From Hydrogenobacter hydrogenophilus (lineage in GTDB: Bacteria > Aquificota > Aquificia > Aquificales > Aquificaceae): a stretch of DNA of 64,000 bases. The notes under the pieces are model-generated. The model was not told the DNA's origin. It made no database searches and was given only the letters and a program-made list of their open reading frames with translations. This document shows positions 25,496 to 37,987 of this stretch, one piece after another. The DNA is taken from assembly GCF_900215655.1 (NCBI RefSeq), contig NZ_OBEN01000001.1, positions 248,001 to 312,000 on the forward strand, read 5' to 3'. Within the stretch, counting starts at the first letter, position 1. Each line of letters begins with the position of its first letter. The position numbers were made by a program, and so were the translations under genes.

Positions 25496-26651
25496 TTTGC
25501 TTTTGGCCATCTCTTTTGGGCAGGTCGTAAGCGTAAGATACGGAAGCTATCCGGAAAAAGAAAGGATAGTCTTGGATTTTAACAACAGAGTGGACTACAG
25601 AGTTGTGCTACTTGAAGACCCAAAGAGAATAGTTGTGGACATACTTTCTCAGGGAGACTTTGCTTTAAGAGTTCCAAAAGGTATAAACTACCGCTTGGGC
25701 AAACATCCATGGGGCACAAGGATAGTTTTTGAAAGGGATTTTTCAAGCGTGAAAGCCTTTTCCGTAGAAGATCCTTTCAGGATAGTTATAGATCTTTTCA
25801 AAAAGATGGAAAAACAGGAAGAAAATAACGACGATGCTCTGCTGGCTATTCTCGATCCGAAAGTGCTCAAGATTATACAGTACGATGCAGGAGCTAAGGA
25901 GAAGGTAATAAGCGAGCGCAAAAAGAACGTGATCATCACGCAGAGAAGGACTATAGTGATAGATGCGGGACACGGTGGGCATGACCCAGGAGCCATAGGA
26001 TACATGGGCATAAAGGAAAAAGACATAAACTTAGCTATAGCCAAGAAGTTGGCAGAGTATCTATCACAAGATGGAAGGTTTAGAGTAATCATGACGAGAA
26101 AAGATGACACCTTTTTACCTCTTCAGGAAAGAGCAAACACCGCTTTAAAAAACAGAGCAGACCTTTTTATAAGCATACATGCCAACGCATCTCCACAAGG
26201 TGTATCTCATCACGCAAGTGGTACTTATATTTTTGCTATATCCTCTGAGGCAGCAAAAAAGAAAAAACACCAGATAATAAACAATGACAGCTATGCCAAG
26301 TTAGTGCTTGGTACTGCAGATGTTCCCATCAGTGCCAAAAAGGTGCTTGCAGACCTTGCTATGGATGTGACGCTCTACGAGAGTGTATCTTTTGGTGAAA
26401 AAATAGCCAAGAGTATTGCAAGGGAGTTGGGAAGAGAGGTGCAGTTTAAGGGAATACAGCGGGCTGGCTTTGCGGTGCTTAAAACTCCGGGTATTCCTTC
26501 TGTGCTTATAGAAACGGGTTTTATAACTAATCCTGATGAGGCAGTTCTTATGGCTGACAAGGACTTTCAGGATAAGTTTGCTCGTGCCATATACACTGCA
26601 GTAGTAAACTACTTTTTCCCTATGGAGAAGAAGCTCACTTTAAGCCAATGA
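25467..26651 (+). CDS. N-acetylmuramoyl-L-alanine amidase, AMIN plus amidase_3
   Basis: 394 residues. A signal peptide ([18 protein letters not shown]) is followed by an AMIN domain (about 20-115), which binds peptidoglycan or directs septal localisation in AmiC, then a linker and the zinc amidase domain (about 160-385). Zn ligands are in DAGHGGHDPGA, the Glu in IKEKDINL and the His in SIHANAS; the catalytic Glu is in VLIETGFITN. It cleaves the amide between MurNAc and the stem peptide in cell division. GGAGGAGG at 25456-25463 precedes the ATG. The stop region overlaps queE by 17 nt. Confidence 0.94.
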   Translation: MYQKILVIFSLLLAISFGQVVSVRYGSYPEKERIVLDFNNRVDYRVVLLEDPKRIVVDILSQGDFALRVPKGINYRLGKHPWGTRIVFERDFSSVKAFSVEDPFRIVIDLFKKMEKQEENNDDALLAILDPKVLKIIQYDAGAKEKVISERKKNVIITQRRTIVIDAGHGGHDPGAIGYMGIKEKDINLAIAKKLAEYLSQDGRFRVIMTRKDDTFLPLQERANTALKNRADLFISIHANASPQGVSHHASGTYIFAISSEAAKKKKHQIINNDSYAKLVLGTADVPISAKKVLADLAMDVTLYESVSFGEKIAKSIARELGREVQFKGIQRAGFAVLKTPGIPSVLIETGFITNPDEAVLMADKDFQDKFARAIYTAVVNYFFPMEKKLTLSQ

Positions 26652-27291
26652 GTTTGTGAAGCTGGGGCAAAACTCTGACAGTGTATCCTTCTTCAAGCAG
26701 GTCTGTCTGGATTTTTAGGGCTTTTTGCAAAAACTTCTCTTTGTTGCCTTCTGGTTGTAGCACCACCAGACCCTTTTCAAGAAAAGGTAAGAACTCACTT
26801 CTTTTTAGAATGTGAGAAGAGAAGTTATCATCAACGACAAATTTTAACTCTTTAGCGTTCTTGAGCACAGAAGGATGCACATACCAGTTTGCGGTCCATT
26901 TGGGAGAGCATGTTATGTGTATACGGTCTTCTACTACTTTTAAGTTTTCGTTCCAGAGTGTGCCGTTTGTTTCTATCTGCACAAAATAACCCTCTTGAAT
27001 AAGCTCGTAAACTAAGAGGTGAAGGTTTGGTTGTGCCAAAGGCTCTCCACCTGTAAGCACTATGTGTTTGTGAGGATGGCGCTTTATCTCTTCCAAGAGG
27101 GTAGAAAGGTCTGTGTTTGGTCTTTTAAATACTAAAGCAGAAGGCTGATCACACCACGGACACCTTATGTTGCATCCCTGAAATCGCACCATAAGACACG
27201 GACTTCCCACAAGTAATCCCTCTCCCTGAATGGTAGGATATATCTCGTTTATGCTCAGAGTTGTGCTTGTTCTAACTTTATCTCGTAGCAT
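26635..27291 (-). CDS. queE: 7-carboxy-7-deazaguanine synthase (radical SAM)
   Basis: 218 residues. QueE makes the 7-deazapurine core of queuosine. [16 protein letters not shown] and the compact radical-SAM cluster CNIRCPWCD (CxxxCxxC) are diagnostic, with [10 protein letters not shown] as the SAM-binding GGE motif and [10 protein letters not shown] at the C-terminus. The start lies 37 nt inside infB, so it is probably translated from the infB transcript. Other queuosine genes are not in the window. Confidence 0.95.
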   Translation of the reverse strand: MLRDKVRTSTTLSINEIYPTIQGEGLLVGSPCLMVRFQGCNIRCPWCDQPSALVFKRPNTDLSTLLEEIKRHPHKHIVLTGGEPLAQPNLHLLVYELIQEGYFVQIETNGTLWNENLKVVEDRIHITCSPKWTANWYVHPSVLKNAKELKFVVDDNFSSHILKRSEFLPFLEKGLVVLQPEGNKEKFLQKALKIQTDLLEEGYTVRVLPQLHKLIGLK

Positions 27292-29477
27292 TCTATCACA
27301 TCACCCACCTTTATATCGTTGTAATCTTTTAGCTTTATACCGCATTCGTAGCCTTTTGCTACTTCCTGCACATCCTCTTTGAACCTCTTTAGTCCTTCTA
27401 TCTTGCCATCGTATATAACCACGCCGTTTCTTATAAGCCTTGCTTTTGCGTTTCTGACCACTTTACCTTCAAGCACATAACAACCCGCCACATTTCCCAC
27501 AGACTTTATCTTAAAGACCGCTCTTACCTCTGCAGAACCTAACACCACCTCTTTCTCTACAGGTTTTAGCATACCCTTGAGGGCTTTTTTGACATCATCT
27601 ATAAGCTCGTAAATGATGCTGTAAAGTCTTACATCTACCTTTTCCCTCTCTGCAGCTTCCTTAGCTTTTACATCGGGTCTCGTGTTAAAACCTATTACTA
27701 TAGCGGAACTAGCTTTTGCAAGCATAATGTCATTTTCTGTTATACCACCCACATCACCGTGTATGATCCTTATGGCTACCTCTTGACTGTGTATATCTGA
27801 AAGGGATTTCTTTATTGCTTCTAAGGAACCAACAGTATCCGTCTTTACTATAAGCTTGAGTTCTTTTAGCTCTCCCTCTTGAATCTTCTTAAAGACCTCT
27901 TCAAGAGCCAAACCTCTTGACACTTTCTCCAACTGCTCCTTTTGTAGTCTTCTTGCTTCGGCTATCTGCCTCGCAGTCTTTTCGTCAGGTACTACTTTAA
28001 AGGTATCTCCTGCCATGGGTAGATCCTCAAAACCTAAGACCTCTACTGGAGTTGATGGTCCTGCGGACTTGAGCCTTCTACCCTTGTCATCTGTCATGGC
28101 TCTGACTCTTCCGTAGGTGGTGCCTGCAACAAAGATGTCTCCTACATAAAGAGTGCCTTCTTGAACTAAAACTGTTGCAACCACTCCTTTCTGTTTGTCC
28201 AGCTTGGATTCTATGATGGTGCCTTTGGCTCTTTTTGTGGGATCGGCTTTGAGTTCAAGCAGGTCTGCCAACAGCAGTATGTATTCAAGAAGCTGGTCTA
28301 TGTTCTGGCCTGTTTTGGCAGATACATCTACGAATATGGTGTCTCCTCCCCACTCTTCGGGTATTAGCCCAAGCTCTGAAAGTTCCCGCCTTACTCTCTG
28401 GGGATCAGCACCTGGTTTGTCTATTTTGTTAACAGCTACTATGATAGGCACATTAAAAGCTCTTGCGTGATTTATGGCTTCTACTGTCTGTGGCATCACG
28501 CCGTCATCTGCAGCAACTACAAGCACCGCTATGTCCGTGACCTGCGCGCCTCTTGCTCTCAGAGAGATAAAGGCTTCGTGTCCCGGTGTGTCCAGAAAAG
28601 TTATTTTCCTTCCGTCTGGAAGCTCCACAACAGACGCACCAATGTGCTGGGTTATTCCTCCCTTTTCCCTTTCCGCCACGTTGGTTTTACGCACCGCATC
28701 AAGAAGTGTGGTTTTTCCGTGATCCACATGCCCCATTACCACCACTACGGGAGGTCTTGGTTGAAGGTTTTCTGATGGCTCTTCTTCTTCCTCTTGATCT
28801 ATTTTTTCTTCCACGCTCTTTATCTCCGCAAGAAATCCCATACCTTCCGCTATGGACACAGCCACTTCCGCTGGTATAGTCTGGTTTATGGTTGCAAGTA
28901 TCCCCCTCTTGAGAAGCTCTGCCATAACCTGATTGGGTGGTACTTTTAGTATGTCTGCGAGCTCTCTAACAGTGATAATCTGTGGTATTTCAACTATCTT
29001 TATCTCCTCTTCCTTCTTTTCTTCCTTTTTCTTTTTCTCTATCTGTTGTTCAAGCTTTTTGAGAACTTGCTGTTCTTCCTTGCTTATCTTTTTCTCAACT
29101 ACAGTCTCTTTTTTGGGTTTTTCTTCCGTTTTCTGTTCTTTGACTTCTGGTGGAGGGGGTGGTGCTTTGGGTATAGATTTTGACTCTTTCTTTTCGTGGA
29201 AACCTGCTTTTGGTTTTTCTAACTTAACTGATTCCTTTTTAGGTTGTTTTTGCTCCTTCTTTTCCTGCCTTTTCTCTTCCTTTTTGGTTTCTTGCAACTC
29301 TTCCTGTTTTTCTTCTTCTTTTTCTACACCAAAGTTATCGTATATGATCTGTAGCTCTTCTTCCTCAAGGTGAGAAAAGTTAGATTTTTCTATACCGTAC
29401 GCTTTTAGGAGTTCCCTTACATCCTTTACGCTTTTGCCCAACTCTTTTGCTACATCTTGCAATCTTACTTTGCCCAT
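27255..29477 (-). CDS. infB: Translation initiation factor IF-2
   Basis: 740 residues from the ATG at 29477 ([14 protein letters not shown]); the frame runs 24 codons further up inside the lipoate ligase gene, but the promoter lies downstream of that. An N-terminal IF2_N-like helix domain (1-50) is followed by a Lys/Glu-rich low-complexity linker (about 51-161) with a short Pro run, a second IF2_N domain (165-220), then the G domain with GHVDHGKT (249-256), DTPGHEAF and NKIDKP. Domains II to IV follow to the C-terminus. It positions initiator tRNA on the ribosome. Confidence 0.97.
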   Translation of the reverse strand: MGKVRLQDVAKELGKSVKDVRELLKAYGIEKSNFSHLEEEELQIIYDNFGVEKEEEKQEELQETKKEEKRQEKKEQKQPKKESVKLEKPKAGFHEKKESKSIPKAPPPPPEVKEQKTEEKPKKETVVEKKISKEEQQVLKKLEQQIEKKKKEEKKEEEIKIVEIPQIITVRELADILKVPPNQVMAELLKRGILATINQTIPAEVAVSIAEGMGFLAEIKSVEEKIDQEEEEEPSENLQPRPPVVVVMGHVDHGKTTLLDAVRKTNVAEREKGGITQHIGASVVELPDGRKITFLDTPGHEAFISLRARGAQVTDIAVLVVAADDGVMPQTVEAINHARAFNVPIIVAVNKIDKPGADPQRVRRELSELGLIPEEWGGDTIFVDVSAKTGQNIDQLLEYILLLADLLELKADPTKRAKGTIIESKLDKQKGVVATVLVQEGTLYVGDIFVAGTTYGRVRAMTDDKGRRLKSAGPSTPVEVLGFEDLPMAGDTFKVVPDEKTARQIAEARRLQKEQLEKVSRGLALEEVFKKIQEGELKELKLIVKTDTVGSLEAIKKSLSDIHSQEVAIRIIHGDVGGITENDIMLAKASSAIVIGFNTRPDVKAKEAAEREKVDVRLYSIIYELIDDVKKALKGMLKPVEKEVVLGSAEVRAVFKIKSVGNVAGCYVLEGKVVRNAKARLIRNGVVIYDGKIEGLKRFKEDVQEVAKGYECGIKLKDYNDIKVGDVIECYEIKLEQAQL

Positions 29478-29484
29478 AGGATTA

Positions 29485-29513
29485 ATTATAAGCCTTGACT
29501 GAGCACTTGTAAA
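29485..29513 (-). promoter_or_regulatory. infB promoter inside the lipoate ligase gene
   Basis: TTTACA (29508-29513), a 17-nt spacer and TATAAT (29485-29490) on the minus strand; five of six bases match in the -35 and six of six in the -10. The -10 ends 7 nt before the infB ATG, which lacks a Shine-Dalgarno, so infB can be read from a leaderless mRNA. Confidence 0.7.
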
Positions 29514-30094
29514 ACATCTTCCTTTGAAAGACCCAAGTCTTGAGCGCACACAATGCGCCTTCTTAGTTCATCCTCTGGCACACCTATTATCTGGCTTGCC
29601 ACAGTGTAGTCCAGGTCCAAGAATATACTACCGTGTAAAAGAAAAGCCCTTTTGAGAGTTCTCATGGCACAAGCTACAAGCTTTCTTCCATTTACCGTCA
29701 GTTCTCCTAAGCTAGGAAAAAAGAAGCAGTAATAACTATCACCTTGAACACCCTTGTTTTTGCATATCTCTACTGATACACCAATAGAACCAAAAGCATC
29801 CGCTAATCTTTGGCTTAGCTTTCTGTATATCTCTGAAAAGCTTTTACCCCAAGCATTTTTGTAATCAACGATGGAAAAGGATATGTCCCATCCGTGTAGT
29901 AATGCGCCACCACCTGTGGGTCTTCTCACTACAGGCACGCTAAACTCTCTGGGTTCTTGTGAATAACCTATGCTTATTGTGGGCTCACTCCACATGTATA
30001 TCCTTTTGGCGGGCTTACCTCTGCCTTCTTCAAGCGCCAAAAGATTATTCCCATCTATGCTCATGTTTTCAAAGCCAGTCCTTACTTCTATCAT
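29486..30094 (-). CDS. Lipoate-protein ligase / octanoyltransferase family protein
   Basis: 202 residues, BPL/LplA/LipB fold. The ligand-binding signature is [20 protein letters not shown] (RRxxGGGxxxH), and the catalytic-type Lys lies in [11 protein letters not shown], as in LplA and LipM. A C-terminal accessory domain is missing, as in LipM or the catalytic half of two-part LplA. It would attach lipoyl or octanoyl groups to E2/GcvH-type domains; Aquificales also carry lipoate-binding proteins in sulfur oxidation, so the target is open. It overlaps bioB by 4 nt; biotin and lipoate synthesis share chemistry but are not one pathway. Confidence 0.85.
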   Translation of the reverse strand: MIEVRTGFENMSIDGNNLLALEEGRGKPAKRIYMWSEPTISIGYSQEPREFSVPVVRRPTGGGALLHGWDISFSIVDYKNAWGKSFSEIYRKLSQRLADAFGSIGVSVEICKNKGVQGDSYYCFFFPSLGELTVNGRKLVACAMRTLKRAFLLHGSIFLDLDYTVASQIIGVPEDELRRRIVCAQDLGLSKEDVLQVLSQGL

Positions 30095-31095
30095 TCAAGG
30101 ACTTTTTGTAGTCTTTCCGCTTTGAGGTCTCTAAGCAGTTGATAGTCCTTCTTTATATCTCTTCCTGCACGCGTTAAATACCCACCCACCATCATGGCAT
30201 TGGTCATAAGGACAGCCATTCCGTGAAAGTCCCTGAGAGTTTGCTCTCTTCCTCCGCACAGTCTTAATTCCGCTTTAGGGTTTGTAAGTCTAAACATTGC
30301 TATAACCTTGAGAGCTTCTAAAGGACCAATTCCGGGAGCGTTTTGCATAGGTGTGCCTTCTATAGGCATAAGAAAGTTTAGAGGTATGGAGTCCACACCC
30401 AGCTCTCTGTAGGTTAAGGCAAGGTCAACCCTGTCTTGGTCTGTCTCGCCCATACCAAATATACCACCACAGCACGCGGAGAGTCCCACATACTTGATGC
30501 GTTTTATAGTCTCATAGCGTTCTCTCCAAGTATGAGTGCTTACTATGTTTGGGAAGAACCTTTCGGAAGTTTCAAGATTATGATTGATCCTCCGCACACC
30601 GGCAGATTTTAGTCTAAGGAGGTCTTCCTCATCAAGAGTGCCGGCAGACACGCATACATTTATAGGTAGTTTCTCTCTGTGCTTTATCTCCTCAACAGCC
30701 TGTGCTATCTTTTCTACTTCTTGGAAGGTTGCCTTCTTACCGCTCAGCACTACGCAGTACCTGTTGGCACCAAACTCAACACCCCTGTAAGCACCTTCTA
30801 CTATCTCATCTTTGGGCACTAAGGAGTATATGTTTATGGGTGTTTTGTAAAACTTAGACTGAGCGCAGAACTTACAATCTTCCGAGCAGGCTCCACTTTT
30901 TGCGTTTATTATGGAGCAAAACTCCACACTGTTGGAAGGGAAAAAGGCATTTTTTACCTTCTGTGCTATATAAACAAGCAGGGCTATGTATTCATCAGGG
31001 ATTCTCAAAACTTCTAGGGCTTCTTCTCTTGAGATGTGCTCTCCTTGGATGACTTTTTCTCCTAAATCTATAATAAACTTCTCCTTGCTGTCCAT
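30091..31095 (-). CDS. bioB: Biotin synthase (radical SAM)
   Basis: 334 residues. The radical-SAM cluster is CSEDCKFCAQS (CxxxCxxC), preceded by the BioB-typical FCSIINAKSGA. The C-terminal RLCGGREQTLRD contains the Arg that ligates the auxiliary [2Fe-2S] cluster. It inserts sulfur into dethiobiotin. AAGGAGG precedes the ATG, and TATAAT at 31115-31120 on the minus strand may be its -10. No other bio gene is nearby. Confidence 0.97.
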   Translation of the reverse strand: MDSKEKFIIDLGEKVIQGEHISREEALEVLRIPDEYIALLVYIAQKVKNAFFPSNSVEFCSIINAKSGACSEDCKFCAQSKFYKTPINIYSLVPKDEIVEGAYRGVEFGANRYCVVLSGKKATFQEVEKIAQAVEEIKHREKLPINVCVSAGTLDEEDLLRLKSAGVRRINHNLETSERFFPNIVSTHTWRERYETIKRIKYVGLSACCGGIFGMGETDQDRVDLALTYRELGVDSIPLNFLMPIEGTPMQNAPGIGPLEALKVIAMFRLTNPKAELRLCGGREQTLRDFHGMAVLMTNAMMVGGYLTRAGRDIKKDYQLLRDLKAERLQKVLE

Positions 31096-31115
31096 TTCAA
31101 ACCTCCTTGTTTAAA

Positions 31116-31772
31116 TTATATGTATCTTCCCTCACTTCTGAGCAATACTTTGAGTCTTTTTCCCTTCCGCTCTACCTTTTCCACCTTATAATCGTAAAAG
31201 TTTATCTTAAATAGTTCATCAAGGCTTAGGTCCTTTTCCGCTATATAGCGAAGGGTGTATGCTCTGTGGGGCAGAGGATTTTTTACCTTTTGTTTGGCTC
31301 TGTAATACTCAAAAACTACAATCTGGGAGGCTGTAGAAAGGTCAAGAAGGTTCTCTTCTTGTTTTCCTACAAAGAGAAAAACTGTTTTACCTTCAAAGAG
31401 TTCTTTGCTCAGTTTTTTTATGTCTTCTTTCCAGTATTCTTTGAGAGTTTTACCTTGACAAATGCTTTTCCAATCAAGACTATATTCGGGCATAGGGCTT
31501 TCCACGGATGCAAGCCCTAAAAGAGGGCTCAAAACTACAGACCTGTCCTTTATCCGAGCCTGTACTGTTGGCGGAAGCACCCAGTATTCCAGACTATCCC
31601 AGAACCTGTTTTTATACCTCAAAAAAAGAGGCAGGAACTCCTCTTTGACATTAAAACAACGCATTAACTCCTTCGCTTTTGGGTACAGCTGTGTAAACCT
31701 TTCATCGCTAAACTCCTGATAACTACCTTTCATCTTTGACTGTTTTTTGCTGGAGGGTAGCACATAAAACAC
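31116..31772 (-). CDS. YaaA (DUF328)-family peroxide-stress protein
   Basis: 218 residues, starting with GTG at 31772. FYVLPSSKKQSK at the N-terminus fits the LPPSEGK start of YaaA, and VVLSPLLGLASVESPMPEYSLDW with the later EYWKEDI matches the conserved YGLLRPxDxIxPYRL-type core. YaaA limits free iron damage under peroxide stress in E. coli and binds DNA. The family match is moderate because this copy is shorter than the usual 250 residues. It sits 3 nt after rsmI. Confidence 0.7.
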   Translation of the reverse strand: MFYVLPSSKKQSKMKGSYQEFSDERFTQLYPKAKELMRCFNVKEEFLPLFLRYKNRFWDSLEYWVLPPTVQARIKDRSVVLSPLLGLASVESPMPEYSLDWKSICQGKTLKEYWKEDIKKLSKELFEGKTVFLFVGKQEENLLDLSTASQIVVFEYYRAKQKVKNPLPHRAYTLRYIAEKDLSLDELFKINFYDYKVEKVERKGKRLKVLLRSEGRYI

Positions 31773-31775
31773 CTC

Positions 31776-32444
31776 TTATTGCCTCCAAAGAAGCACTATT
31801 TCCCCCTTTATTTCTCCCCTTGAAGAGAGCTGGTTATACACTTCAGACAGCGTACCTCTAATAAACTCTTCGTGTAGTTTGGTCAGCTCCCTTGCAACAC
31901 AGACAGGAAGGTCATCTGTATATACTTCTTTCATAACCTCAAGACTCTTTAGTATACGATTAGGAGATTCAAAAGCTATGATGGTAGTATCTTCACACTT
32001 TTTTATATCTTCAAAAAAACCTGCAAGACCCTTTCTTGGTAAAAATCCCACAAAGAGAAATCTGTCTGTGGGTAAGCCAGAGCCTACCAAAGCGGTGAGA
32101 ACTGCGCTGGGTCCGGGGATCACTTCCACCTGAATACCTTTTTCTATACAAGCTTTGATGAGCTTATAACCAGGGTCAGAAATGCTGGGAGTGCCTGCAT
32201 CTGTTATAAGTGCCACATCTTCCCTCTCAAGAAGCTTTATTATTTTAGGAACTTGGACGCTCTCCTTTGGCTCGTAATAAGATAGCAGTTTCTTTCCTTC
32301 TATATTAAAGTGGTTAAGAAGAATGCTTGTTCTTCTTGTGTCTTCGCAGGCTATAAAATTCACTTCTTTGAGCACCTCAAGAGCTCTGAGGGTTATGTCT
32401 TTGAGGTTTCCTATCGGAGTGGCAACCACATAAAGCTTTCCCAT
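31776..32444 (-). CDS. rsmI: 16S rRNA (cytidine-1402-2'-O)-methyltransferase
   Basis: 222 residues, tetrapyrrole-methylase fold. LYVVATPIGNLKDITLRALEVL and ACEDTRRTSILLNHF are diagnostic, along with LITDAGTPSISDPGYKL and IPGPSAVLTALVGSGL, which form the SAM site. Methylation of C1402 tunes decoding at the ribosomal P site. The protein is shorter than E. coli RsmI (286) because it lacks the C-terminal extension. Gap to the USP gene is 1 nt. Confidence 0.95.
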   Translation of the reverse strand: MGKLYVVATPIGNLKDITLRALEVLKEVNFIACEDTRRTSILLNHFNIEGKKLLSYYEPKESVQVPKIIKLLEREDVALITDAGTPSISDPGYKLIKACIEKGIQVEVIPGPSAVLTALVGSGLPTDRFLFVGFLPRKGLAGFFEDIKKCEDTTIIAFESPNRILKSLEVMKEVYTDDLPVCVARELTKLHEEFIRGTLSEVYNQLSSRGEIKGEIVLLWRQ

Positions 32445-32445
32445 C

Positions 32446-35687
<3,242 letters not shown>

Positions 35688-35702
35688 TAACTTCTCAAAA
35701 AC

Positions 35703-35731
35703 ATTATAGATGATTTGAAAGAAAATGTCAA
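35703..35731 (-). promoter_or_regulatory. Consensus sigma70 promoter of tRNA-Glu/gyrB
   Basis: TTGACA (35726-35731), a 17-nt spacer and TATAAT (35703-35708), all perfect matches, ending 15 nt before the tRNA. This is the strongest promoter seen in the window. Confidence 0.88.
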
Positions 35732-35746
35732 GCTTAAGGAAGTCTA

Positions 35747-35774
35747 TTGACATATTAGAATATTCTTATATATT
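35747..35774 (+). promoter_or_regulatory. Promoter of the 152-residue protein gene
   Basis: TTGACA (35747-35752), a 16-nt spacer and TATATT (35769-35774), followed by AAGGAGG at 35784-35790 and the ATG at 35799. Confidence 0.75.
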
Positions 35775-35798
35775 TAAAAGTTGAAGGAGGTTAGAGCC

Positions 35799-36257
35799 AT
35801 GTTTATGGGAAACATGATAGTAGATGTTCCGGAAGATGCCATAGTTAATATAAATTACGTGGTGCTTAAGGAAGGTGTTACATTAGACGATGTTATGGAA
35901 AGGGTCGCTTATCTTTGTGAGCACGTAAAAACCTATCACTCGGATACGGGATTCTATGGAGGCTTTGTGCTTCTCAATACGGGTGGAGTGTCTCTTGAGG
36001 GATCTACTGCTGGTCAAACAACAGAACATCCTCTAAAGGACAGAGAGGTGCTTATAGTCACTTTCTGGAGAAGCTTAGAGGATCATGAGGAATCTCACAG
36101 AAGTGAAGGTTTCAATAAACTCTTTAAGGAGCTTACCGAACTTGCGGAAAGCACTTACGAAGTAGTCTATAAGATGCTTTGGCAAGGCAGAGCTTACGAC
36201 CCAGAAACCGCGAAGAGAGCAAGGGAAGCAAAACAAACACACTGTAATACCTGCTGA
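35799..36257 (+). CDS. Small ferredoxin-fold-like (antibiotic monooxygenase-type) protein
   Basis: 152 residues from the ATG at 35799, which has AAGGAGG eight nt upstream; an in-frame TTG at 35781 overlaps that site. I do not recognise a named family. The second half, VTFWRSLEDHEESHRSEGFNKLF, resembles the ABM/heme-degrading monooxygenase fold (FWxSxEDxxxxHRS), and KMLWQG also fits. The central part is Gly/Thr-rich (LLNTGGVSLEGSTAGQTTEH). The C-terminus ends in HCNTC, a CxxC that could bind metal or be redox active. A strong own promoter suggests high expression. Stop is followed 14 nt later by hom. Confidence 0.65.
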   Translation: MFMGNMIVDVPEDAIVNINYVVLKEGVTLDDVMERVAYLCEHVKTYHSDTGFYGGFVLLNTGGVSLEGSTAGQTTEHPLKDREVLIVTFWRSLEDHEESHRSEGFNKLFKELTELAESTYEVVYKMLWQGRAYDPETAKRAREAKQTHCNTC

Positions 36258-36259
36258 GT

Positions 36260-36265
36260 TATAAT
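36260..36265 (+). promoter_or_regulatory. Candidate -10 box of hom
   Basis: TATAAT ends 6 nt before the GTG start of hom. No -35 match is evident and there is no Shine-Dalgarno. Confidence 0.45.
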
Positions 36266-36271
36266 AAACGT

Positions 36272-37576
36272 GTGAAGGTAAAAGTAGGCATAGTAGGTTG
36301 TGGCGTAGTAGGAACAGGAACGGTAAGACTGCTGTTAGAAAACTCTAACATAATACAGAAAAAGACAGGTGTAGAACTTGTACTTACAAAAGTCGCAGAC
36401 AAAGATTGGGAAAGAAAAAGGGAGATAGAGATACCTACTTATCTCAGAACACATGACTACAGGGAAGTTATAAAAGAGAGTGATATAGTCGTTGAACTTG
36501 TAGGTGGCAAGGATTTTGCTAAAAACCTTATACTTGAAGCTCTTGAAGAAAACAAACACGTAATTACTGCTAACAAACGCTTGCTTGCGGAAGACGGTCT
36601 TGAAGTCTTCAGAAAAGCCAGAGAAAGGGGTTTGCACATAGGCTTTGAGGCATCTGTAGGTGGTGGTATTCCTATAGTTAAAGCTCTAAAGGAAGGTCTT
36701 GTAGGCAACAGGGTAAGAGCCATCTATGGTATTCTCAACGGAACCACTAACTATATACTTACCAAAATGCTAGAAGAAAGGATGGACTTTTCACACGCTC
36801 TTGAACTTGCTCAAAAACAGGGTTATGCAGAGGCGGACCCCTCCTTAGACATAGACGGTTGGGATTCTGCCCACAAGATATGCATACTTTCCATGATAGC
36901 CTTCGGTAGGTATGTACCTTTTGAAGAGGTTTATGTAGAAGGCATAAGAGACCTTGATCTGCTTGATTTGGAGCTTGGAAAAGAGCTTGGATACACTCTA
37001 AAACTTCTTGCTATATCAAAAAGAAGGGATGGAAGTATGGAAGTCAGAGTTCATCCTACTTTTATAAGGTCAGAGGATGCTCTTGCTAAGGTTTCCGATG
37101 TTTATAATGCCATAATGGTAGAGGGTGATTTTGTAGGCAAAACTATGTTTTACGGTAAGGGTGCTGGTGGTCAGCCTACCGCTTCCGCCGTAGTTTCTGA
37201 TATCGTGGACATAGCTAAAAAACTCCTCTTTTGCACGAAAGATAAAGATCAATTGGAATGGGAGGACCAATCTTTATATTTGAGCAAGGATTTTTACAGC
37301 AGGTATTACATGAGGTTTGATGTGCCTGATAGACCAGGTGTATTGGCAAGTGTTTCCAGGGTCTTGGCAGATTATAACATAAGCATAGCCAGTGTGCTTC
37401 AAAAAGAGAAGGTTTGCAAGATGGCAGGTAGGGAAGGCGAACCTATAGTCCCTCTTGTTATACTCACGCACAAAGCTTACGAAAGCAGTATGCAAAAAGC
37501 TATAAGAGAGATAAAAAACCTCCCCGTCATAATGGGAGAGCCTGTAGTCATACGCGTTGAAGAAGAAGCATATTAA
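36272..37576 (+). CDS. hom: Homoserine dehydrogenase
   Basis: 434 residues, starting with GTG. The NAD(P) motif is VGIVGCGVVGTGTVRLL. ELVGGKDFAKNLILEAL, TANKRLLAEDG, ASVGGGIPIVKALKEGL and GILNGTTNYILTKM are typical, with the catalytic Lys region in EADPSLDIDGWDSAHK. The C-terminal ACT domain (about 345-430, YYMRFDVPDRPGVLASVS) suggests feedback by threonine. It reduces aspartate semialdehyde to homoserine for threonine and methionine. It ends 4 nt within the convergent psiE-like gene. Confidence 0.96.
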   Translation: MKVKVGIVGCGVVGTGTVRLLLENSNIIQKKTGVELVLTKVADKDWERKREIEIPTYLRTHDYREVIKESDIVVELVGGKDFAKNLILEALEENKHVITANKRLLAEDGLEVFRKARERGLHIGFEASVGGGIPIVKALKEGLVGNRVRAIYGILNGTTNYILTKMLEERMDFSHALELAQKQGYAEADPSLDIDGWDSAHKICILSMIAFGRYVPFEEVYVEGIRDLDLLDLELGKELGYTLKLLAISKRRDGSMEVRVHPTFIRSEDALAKVSDVYNAIMVEGDFVGKTMFYGKGAGGQPTASAVVSDIVDIAKKLLFCTKDKDQLEWEDQSLYLSKDFYSRYYMRFDVPDRPGVLASVSRVLADYNISIASVLQKEKVCKMAGREGEPIVPLVILTHKAYESSMQKAIREIKNLPVIMGEPVVIRVEEEAY

Positions 37577-37986
37577 GCCTTTGCCACTCTGTAAAAAAGG
37601 CTTATAAACCTGGCAGCTATAAGAAACGCTATACCAAAAGACCAAAAAAACACATCCATACCAGACATATTACCTTCAAAAAGGTGGAGCATAAATTCCC
37701 TTATGATAAAAGCTATAAGCACCTCTAAAAGAATCTCCACCCTTACCCTTTCGTGTTCAAAAAAGTCTATAAAAGCCCTTATAAGTTCAAGCACCACTAT
37801 AAGAGAAAGTACATTGGTAACAAGCTCCTTAAAGCCAAGTCTGACCGTTGCTTCTGAAGCGGTTAAACCTATTTCCGATATAGTTCTGTAAATACCTACA
37901 AACAAGCCTATAATAAGCACAATTATGGTTATGTTAAAAGCTAATATAATGAAGCCTTTGTATATTTTTGATACAAACTCTTGCAT
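37573..37986 (-). CDS. PsiE-family membrane protein
   Basis: 137 residues with four hydrophobic helices. The signature VLELIRAFIDFFEHERVRVEILLEVLIAFIIREFML matches PsiE (phosphate-starvation-inducible E), whose biochemical role is unknown. It starts one base after the end of the citryl-CoA lyase gene, so it is at the tail of the long minus-strand operon. A second PsiE-like domain is found fused to a globin at 12024-12923. Confidence 0.85.
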   Translation of the reverse strand: MQEFVSKIYKGFIILAFNITIIVLIIGLFVGIYRTISEIGLTASEATVRLGFKELVTNVLSLIVVLELIRAFIDFFEHERVRVEILLEVLIAFIIREFMLHLFEGNMSGMDVFFWSFGIAFLIAARFISLFYRVAKA

Positions 37987-37987
37987 T

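Noticed and set aside
29478-29549. Upstream 24 codons of the infB frame
   Set aside because: They lie within the infB promoter and the lipoate ligase gene, and IF-2 normally starts at MGKVRLxDVA-like text.
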